DNA of 9,121 nt from Actinomycetota bacterium (GTDB taxonomy: Bacteria; Actinomycetota; Actinomycetes; S36-B12; CAIYMF01), in NCBI GenBank assembly GCA_009699025.1, contig WLOZ01000050.1, forward strand, positions 1 to 9,121, read 5' to 3'. Under the pieces are notes generated by a model, which made no database searches, had not been told where the DNA came from, and saw only the letters and a list, made by a program, of their open reading frames with translations. Each line of letters opens with the position of its first letter. Within the stretch, counting starts at the first letter, position 1. A program made the translations under genes and the position numbers. This document shows positions 4,839 to 9,121 of this stretch, piece after piece.

Positions 4839-6164
4839 ATGGGCCGACCAGGCTCGCGAGCGATTCTGCTGAAGAGAATCCTCGTACTGCTGACCATCGC
4901 CGTTGGTCTCGCGGCGGTGACGCTGCTGGTCTTCATGCAGACCAGAGACCTGGTGCTGATTGGCTACTGGTGCCTGGGCTCCCTCGTACTTCTAGCCTGC
5001 CTATCGGCTTTCGTAGTGGGTCGTCGTTACACCCAATTGCCGGTGGCCGCAGGCCGGGTTCTGTGCATCGTGCCGGCGTACAACGAGGATCCCCGGGGGC
5101 TCGAGGGCACTGTGCGAGCGTTGCTCGCTCAGACGGTCGACATCGACATCGTGGTCATCGACGACGGCTCCAAGGTGCCGGTGGTGCCGTCAATTCAGCA
5201 TCCGCGCCTCACCTGGTTGCGCCAGGAGAACACCGGCAAGCGAGGCGCCCAAGTGACCGTGCTGCGGGGCATCGATCGCGAGAAGTATCAGTTCATCCTC
5301 ACTGTTGACTCGGACTCAGAGCCGTTCCCCGACGCGTGCGAGCAGCTTCTGCGGGCGATGTCGAAGCCTGCCGTGCAGGCGGCGACGGGAATGATCTACA
5401 TCCGTAACTACGCCGACTCGTGGATCAGTCGGGCGGCCGACATGGACATCGGCACCTCGTGCGTGATGATGCGGGCCTCCCGCTCGATGCTGGGATCGCT
5501 CGAAACCACCTCCGGCGCACTCGCGCTCTACCGCAGCGAACTGCTGTACGACCACCTCGAGGCGTATGCCGTCGAGTGTGGCACCGGCGACGACCGCTGG
5601 CTCGCCCTGCGCGCGCTGCGTCGCGGAGAGGTGGTGGGCGTCGCCGAAGCGGGAGTCGTCACCGATATGCCGTCGACCTTCAATGGCACGTACCGCCAGC
5701 GGCTCCGCTGGGCCCGATCGTGGTGGTGGATGCTGCCCTACGTGTTTAGGTACCTCACTCCCAAGCAGATGCTCAGCCCCGCGTACGGGCTCCTTCAGAT
5801 GGCGCTCACCCCCGTGTTCGCGATCTGGATCGTTGCGTCGATCATCTCCACTCACGGTGGTCGCTACGAGGGTCACCAGTTGACACTGTGGGCGTACTTC
5901 ATGGTCTACCTCATCGTTCGCTACGGCACTGGCGCGCTCTACCTCATCGGGCGCACTGATCAGCCGCGCGGGCAGAAGCTGCGGTCACTGGCGCTCGGAG
6001 TACCAGGCGCTGTTCTGCTCAACATGGTTCTCCTAGTGCCTACCCGCTACTGGGCGCTCGGCAAACTCTTTGACAACCGCTGGCACACGCGTGAGGTGGT
6101 CACGGTCGGCAAGCACATCGCGCCTTCAGGTAGGCATCGGATCCTGGTGGGGTCGTCGCACTAG
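4839..6164 (+). CDS. Hyaluronan-synthase-like processive family 2 glycosyltransferase
   Basis: A 441-residue integral membrane enzyme that should polymerise a sugar from a UDP-sugar and export the chain. Two N-terminal helices (about 14-33 and 41-60) precede the GT-A domain: VPAYNED (78-84), VIDDGS (106-111), NTGKRGAQ (131-138), TVDSDSEP with the DxD metal site (155-162), TGDDRW with the likely catalytic Asp (249-254) and QRLRW (287-291), the QxxRW signature of processive synthases. Helices follow at about 320-336, 350-370 and 385-401, ending with NRWHTREVV. Domain order, length and the KLFDNRWHTR-type tail resemble streptococcal HasA more than cellulose synthase. The start at ATG 4839 is preferred over 4767, which would overlap the small ORF and add an implausible leader. 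The product polymer cannot be read from sequence. It is probably cotranscribed with the 54-residue gene. Confidence 0.85.
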   Translation: MGRPGSRAILLKRILVLLTIAVGLAAVTLLVFMQTRDLVLIGYWCLGSLVLLACLSAFVVGRRYTQLPVAAGRVLCIVPAYNEDPRGLEGTVRALLAQTVDIDIVVIDDGSKVPVVPSIQHPRLTWLRQENTGKRGAQVTVLRGIDREKYQFILTVDSDSEPFPDACEQLLRAMSKPAVQAATGMIYIRNYADSWISRAADMDIGTSCVMMRASRSMLGSLETTSGALALYRSELLYDHLEAYAVECGTGDDRWLALRALRRGEVVGVAEAGVVTDMPSTFNGTYRQRLRWARSWWWMLPYVFRYLTPKQMLSPAYGLLQMALTPVFAIWIVASIISTHGGRYEGHQLTLWAYFMVYLIVRYGTGALYLIGRTDQPRGQKLRSLALGVPGAVLLNMVLLVPTRYWALGKLFDNRWHTREVVTVGKHIAPSGRHRILVGSSH

Positions 6165-6168
6165 AGGC

Positions 6169-6498
6169 TCAGCGGGTGGGGCGGGCCTTGAGCGTGGCAC
6201 GTGCGATCAGCTCGTCGCGCTGGAACACCATCACGCGCGGGCCCTCGACGGTGAAGGCGAGGGTTGCTTTAATGTTGGCGTCCTCAAGAGTTCGGCGTAG
6301 CACCTCGCCGTCGGCGTAATTAACCGGGTGGGCCACCGGCACGAGTATTCCGTAGTTGTCAGTCGACGACGGCCGAACCGCCTTCTCGACCAGGCTTGCA
6401 CCCGGCTTGTAGGCCCACCGGAGAATCAGCACGAGCACTCCCACGCCGATGAGGCCCAACACCGGGCCAAAGGCGTATGAGAACGAGCCCCATGTCAT
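6169..6498 (-). CDS. Small membrane-anchored protein, DUF2007-like soluble domain
   Basis: A 109-residue protein, starting at ATG 6496-6498. Residues 10-27 (FGPVLGLIGVGVLVLILR) form one membrane helix, followed by a linker and a small domain: NYGILVPVAHP (48-58), GEVLRRTLEDANIKATL (64-80) and GPRVMVFQRDELIARATL (86-103). This beta-alpha-beta pattern (replacement of one chain element for a short regulator-like fold) resembles the putative signal-transducing DUF2007 family; short anchored proteins of this kind are common in actinobacteria, and their role is not known. The longer frame using TTG at 6579 adds a low-complexity leader and is rejected. The ribosome site is weak (GGAG only 2 bases from the ATG). 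It converges with the glycosyltransferase (4-base gap) and diverges from the dehydrogenase. Confidence 0.7.
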   Translation of the reverse strand: MTWGSFSYAFGPVLGLIGVGVLVLILRWAYKPGASLVEKAVRPSSTDNYGILVPVAHPVNYADGEVLRRTLEDANIKATLAFTVEGPRVMVFQRDELIARATLKARPTR

Positions 6499-6565
6499 GG
6501 CTCCAGTGTGACCGCACTCACTCGAGGGCGCCACCGCACTCGCGGCGGCGGAGCTTGTCGGCGGA

Positions 6566-6571
6566 TAGCCT
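6566..6571 (+). promoter_or_regulatory. Possible -10 box for the dehydrogenase-mutase operon
   Basis: TAGCCT fits TANNNT and would start RNA near 6578, about 20 bases before the ATG at 6598 with its AGGAGGAG ribosome site. I cannot find a matching -35, so this is weak. Confidence 0.25.
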
Positions 6572-6597
6572 GTGCTCAACTGTGGAGGAGGAGAGCG

Positions 6598-7452
6598 ATG
6601 ACTGGTCGGCTGATGGTGGTGGGTTCGGGTCTGATGGGATCTGGTATTGCCCAGGTGGCGGCCGTCTGGGGCTGGGACGTCACCCTGCGCGACGTATCGA
6701 GTGACGCGCTTGAACGGGGAATGACGTCGATCGAGGCCTCCCTCGCCCGTTTTGTCGCCAAGGGACGCCTCGACGCCTCGGCGGCGACTGAGGCACTCGC
6801 GAGCATTACCATCACGACCGACCTCGAAGCCGCGGCCGAGGCCGACATCGTGGTCGAGGCGGTTTATGAGCGACTTGAGCTGAAGGCTGAGCTCTTCACG
6901 ATTCTCGACGGGCTGTGCACCCGCCCCGAGACGGTGCTCGCTTCCAACACCTCAGCGATCCCGATCACGGCGGTGGCGGCAGCGACGGCGAACCCCGGGC
7001 GTGTGGTGGGCACCCACTTCTTCTCACCGGTGCCGATGATGAAGCTCTGCGAATTGGTGCGGGGCCATCACACGACTGACGCCACCCTTGCGACGGCACG
7101 CTCGTTCGCCGAGTCGATCGGCAAGACCTGCATTGTGGTGAACCGCGACGTTGCAGGATTTGTCACCACGCGCCTCATCGCAGCACTGTCGGTGGAGGCC
7201 ATCAAGCTCTACGAGAGTGGTGTGGCGAGCGCCGAAGATATTGACATCGCCTGCCGGCTCGGGTTCGGCCACGCAATGGGGCCGCTCGAGACCGCTGACC
7301 TGACCGGCACCGACATCCTCTTCAACGCCGCCAGTAACGTGTATGCCGATACTCAGGACGAGAAGTTCAACCCGCCCGAGTTGCTGCGCCGCATGGTGCG
7401 GGCTGGCGACCTCGGCCGCAAGAGTGGTCGCGGCTTCTACACCCACGACTGA
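6598..7452 (+). CDS. 3-hydroxybutyryl-CoA dehydrogenase
   Basis: This enzyme interconverts acetoacetyl-CoA and (S)-3-hydroxybutyryl-CoA with NAD(P)H in the cytoplasm. The 284 residues are the normal length. The Rossmann dinucleotide loop is GSGLMGSGIAQ (9-19); ADIVVEAVYE (82-91) and SNTSAIPI (116-123) follow; THFFSPVPMMKLCELV (139-154) supplies the catalytic His140-Glu152 pair; GRKSGRGFY closes the C-terminal domain. The usual Asn in GFxxNRL is Thr here (GFVTTRL, 188-194). The start at ATG 6598 follows AGGAGGAG; an in-frame ATG at 6508 lacks such a site and adds a poor leader. The mutase gene begins 25 bases after the stop, so the pair forms an operon, pointing to C4 acyl-CoA chemistry such as the ethylmalonyl-CoA route rather than general beta-oxidation. 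Names used for relatives are hbd, paaH and fadB2; I cannot choose among them. Confidence 0.93.
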   Translation: MTGRLMVVGSGLMGSGIAQVAAVWGWDVTLRDVSSDALERGMTSIEASLARFVAKGRLDASAATEALASITITTDLEAAAEADIVVEAVYERLELKAELFTILDGLCTRPETVLASNTSAIPITAVAAATANPGRVVGTHFFSPVPMMKLCELVRGHHTTDATLATARSFAESIGKTCIVVNRDVAGFVTTRLIAALSVEAIKLYESGVASAEDIDIACRLGFGHAMGPLETADLTGTDILFNAASNVYADTQDEKFNPPELLRRMVRAGDLGRKSGRGFYTHD

Positions 7453-7477
7453 GTTTCACGACAACTCTGGAGGATCG

Positions 7478-9121
7478 ATGACCGACGAGCGACGCGCCAA
7501 GGAACGACCGTGGCTGATGCGTACGTATGCGGGTCACTCGTCGCCCGAGGCGAGCAATGCGCTGTATCGGAACAACCTCTCCAAGGGGCAGACCGGACTC
7601 TCGGTCGCCTTCGACCTTCCGACGCAGACGGGCTACGACCCCGACGATGAACTCGCTCGCGGTGAGGTCGGCAAGGTGGGAGTGCCGGTCACCCACCTCG
7701 GCGACATGCGAGCGCTCTTTCGCGATATCCCGCTCGACACCATGAACACCTCGATGACCATCAACGCGACTGCGATGTGGATGCTCGCCCTCTACATCGC
7801 CGCGGCGGAGGAGCAGGGCGTCGATCCGGCTCTCCTCCAGGGAACTACTCAGAACGACATCATCAAGGAGTACCTGTCGAGGGGCACGTACGTGTTTCCG
7901 CCCGGCCCAAGCCTTCGACTGATCACCGACATGGTGGCCTACACCGTGACGAACATTCCGAAGTGGAATCCGACCAACATCTGCAGCTACCACCTTCAGG
8001 AGGCTGGCGCTACGCCCGTGCAGGAGCTCGCGTATGCGATGTGCACGGCAATTGCAGTGCTCGACTCCGTGCGCGACAGCGGGCAGGTACCTCCCGAGCG
8101 ATTCGGGGAGGTAGTGGGGCGCATCTCCTTCTTCGTGAATGCCGGGGTGCGCTTCGTCGAGGAGATGTGCAAGATGCGCGCCTTCGTTCAACTGTGGGAC
8201 GAGATCACGCGTGATCGCTACGGCATCACCGATCCTGCAGAGCGACGCTTTCGCTATGGCGTGCAGGTGAACTCGCTCGGGCTCACTGAGGCGCAGCCAG
8301 AAAACAACGTGCAGCGCATCGTGCTCGAGATGCTGGCGGTCACCCTGTCGAAGGATGCGCGTGCCCGCGCTGTACAGCTCCCCGCGTGGAATGAGGCCCT
8401 CGGGCTGCCGCGGCCGTGGGACCAGCAGTGGTCGCTGCGCATCCAGCAGGTGCTGGCCTTTGAGAGCGATCTGCTCGAGTACGACGACATCTTCGAGGGC
8501 TCACACGTGATCGAGGCTCGCACCGCTGACCTGGTGGCTGCCGCGCGCAGCGAGATCGAGTTGGTTCAGGGAATGGGTGGCGCTGTGGCCGCCGTCGAGA
8601 GCGGCTACATGAAGGGTCAGCTCGTGTCGTCGCATGCTGCGCGACGGGCTCGAATCGAGAGCGGCGACGAGATTATCGTCGGCGTTAACAGGTTCGAGAC
8701 CACCGAGCCCAACCCCCTGCTGGCTGACGTCGACACCGCGTTCATGTCGGTCGACCCGGCGGTGGAGCAGCGCGCCATCGATTCGCTCGGCGAGTGGCGG
8801 ATCAAGCGCGACAATGCCGCGGCAGCGCTTGCCCTCGCGGGGCTGCGCGACGCTGCGGCCACCGATGCCAACCTCATGCAGCACTCGCTCGCGTGCGCGC
8901 GTGCCGGGGTCACGACCGGCGAGTGGTCGGGAGCCCTCCGCTCGGTGTTCGGCGAGTATCGCGCTCCGACCGGGGTTGCCGGAGTCGTGGGCGTGCAGCA
9001 GGTCAGCGAGTCACTAGCGCTGGTGCGTGAGGCGGTGCGGCGCACGGGTGATGAGCTCGGTGGCCGGCTGAGACTGCTGGTCGGAAAGCCTGGCCTCGAC
9101 GGACACAGCAACGGTGCCGAG
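7478..9121 (+). CDS. meaA: Adenosylcobalamin-dependent acyl-CoA mutase, MeaA/ethylmalonyl-CoA mutase type (partial)
   Basis: A B12 radical mutase, most likely converting ethylmalonyl-CoA to methylsuccinyl-CoA. The visible 548 codons cover the CoA-binding barrel: PWLMRTYAGHSS (11-22), LSVAFDLPTQTGYDPD (41-56), NTSMTINATA (90-99), GTTQNDIIKEYLSRGTYVFPP (122-142), WNPTNICSYHLQEAGATP (163-180), NAGVRFVEEM (221-230), GLTEAQPENNVQR (268-280). The B12 domain begins near 531, and the cobalt-ligand motif DGHSNG (541-546, DxHxxG) is seen just before the window ends. About 110-120 residues are missing. The TYVFPPGPSLRL stretch fits MeaA proteins better than methylmalonyl-CoA mutase; an isobutyryl-type mutase is less likely because barrel and B12 domain are in one chain. 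The ribosome site GGAGG is at 7469-7473. The adenosyltransferase at 2590-3162 can supply the cofactor. Confidence 0.88.
   Translation, partial: MTDERRAKERPWLMRTYAGHSSPEASNALYRNNLSKGQTGLSVAFDLPTQTGYDPDDELARGEVGKVGVPVTHLGDMRALFRDIPLDTMNTSMTINATAMWMLALYIAAAEEQGVDPALLQGTTQNDIIKEYLSRGTYVFPPGPSLRLITDMVAYTVTNIPKWNPTNICSYHLQEAGATPVQELAYAMCTAIAVLDSVRDSGQVPPERFGEVVGRISFFVNAGVRFVEEMCKMRAFVQLWDEITRDRYGITDPAERRFRYGVQVNSLGLTEAQPENNVQRIVLEMLAVTLSKDARARAVQLPAWNEALGLPRPWDQQWSLRIQQVLAFESDLLEYDDIFEGSHVIEARTADLVAAARSEIELVQGMGGAVAAVESGYMKGQLVSSHAARRARIESGDEIIVGVNRFETTEPNPLLADVDTAFMSVDPAVEQRAIDSLGEWRIKRDNAAAALALAGLRDAAATDANLMQHSLACARAGVTTGEWSGALRSVFGEYRAPTGVAGVVGVQQVSESLALVREAVRRTGDELGGRLRLLVGKPGLDGHSNGAE

Noticed and set aside
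5316..5876. 186-codon minus-strand ORF opposite the glycosyltransferase
   Set aside because: Shadow of the high-GC codon pattern on the other strand; the sense gene has clear catalytic motifs.
6508..6597. Upstream ATG for the hydroxybutyryl-CoA dehydrogenase
   Set aside because: The family start is MTGRLMVVGSG with AGGAGGAG just before ATG 6598; the 30 extra residues look non-coding.
7367..8191. 274-codon minus-strand ORF opposite the dehydrogenase and mutase
   Set aside because: His/Arg/Val-rich antisense shadow crossing two well-identified genes.
1..9121. CRISPR array, tRNA, rRNA, transposase or prophage genes
   Set aside because: No spaced direct repeats, tRNA cloverleaf, rRNA segment or recombinase motif found on either strand.

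Overview
This is a high-GC chromosomal segment from an actinobacterium. The evidence is the familiar actinobacterial order of ATP synthase end (atpD-atpC), PduO-type cobalamin adenosyltransferase on the opposite strand and murA, together with an Asp-type MurA active site and TANNNT-like leaderless start signals. I cannot name the genus.

Layout. Bases 1-552 hold the 3' end of atpD and a complete atpC, followed by a hairpin that probably ends the atp operon. Bases 847-1686 are a scar made of three broken genes: a cobalamin adenosyltransferase copy (minus strand) with an in-frame 113-codon deletion, then an atpD 3' fragment, then an atpC copy with a nonsense codon. The order is what a tandem duplication of an atpD(3')-atpC-...-adenosyltransferase(5') unit would leave. 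However, the adenosyltransferase copies are nearly alike while the atp copies are strongly diverged, which also suggests xenologous replacement of the ATP synthase genes. A Methyltransf_24-like methyltransferase (minus), a strong inverted repeat and the intact adenosyltransferase (minus) follow, then murA (plus) with a back-to-back promoter region.

Bases 4510-6164 hold a candidate two-gene polysaccharide unit: a sigma28/FliA-like promoter, a 54-residue glycine-rich single-helix membrane protein, and a hyaluronan-synthase-like processive family 2 glycosyltransferase. A small membrane-anchored protein lies convergently behind it (minus strand).

Bases 6598-9121 hold an operon-like pair: a 3-hydroxybutyryl-CoA dehydrogenase and a MeaA-type (ethylmalonyl-CoA) mutase that runs off the window edge just inside its B12-binding domain. 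The adenosyltransferase about 4 kb upstream makes the adenosylcobalamin that this mutase needs.

Most interesting points: the mosaic scar behind the ATP synthase operon, and the sigma28-like promoter in front of a tiny membrane protein plus a hyaluronan-synthase-like enzyme. I saw no CRISPR, tRNA, rRNA, transposase or obvious defence system.
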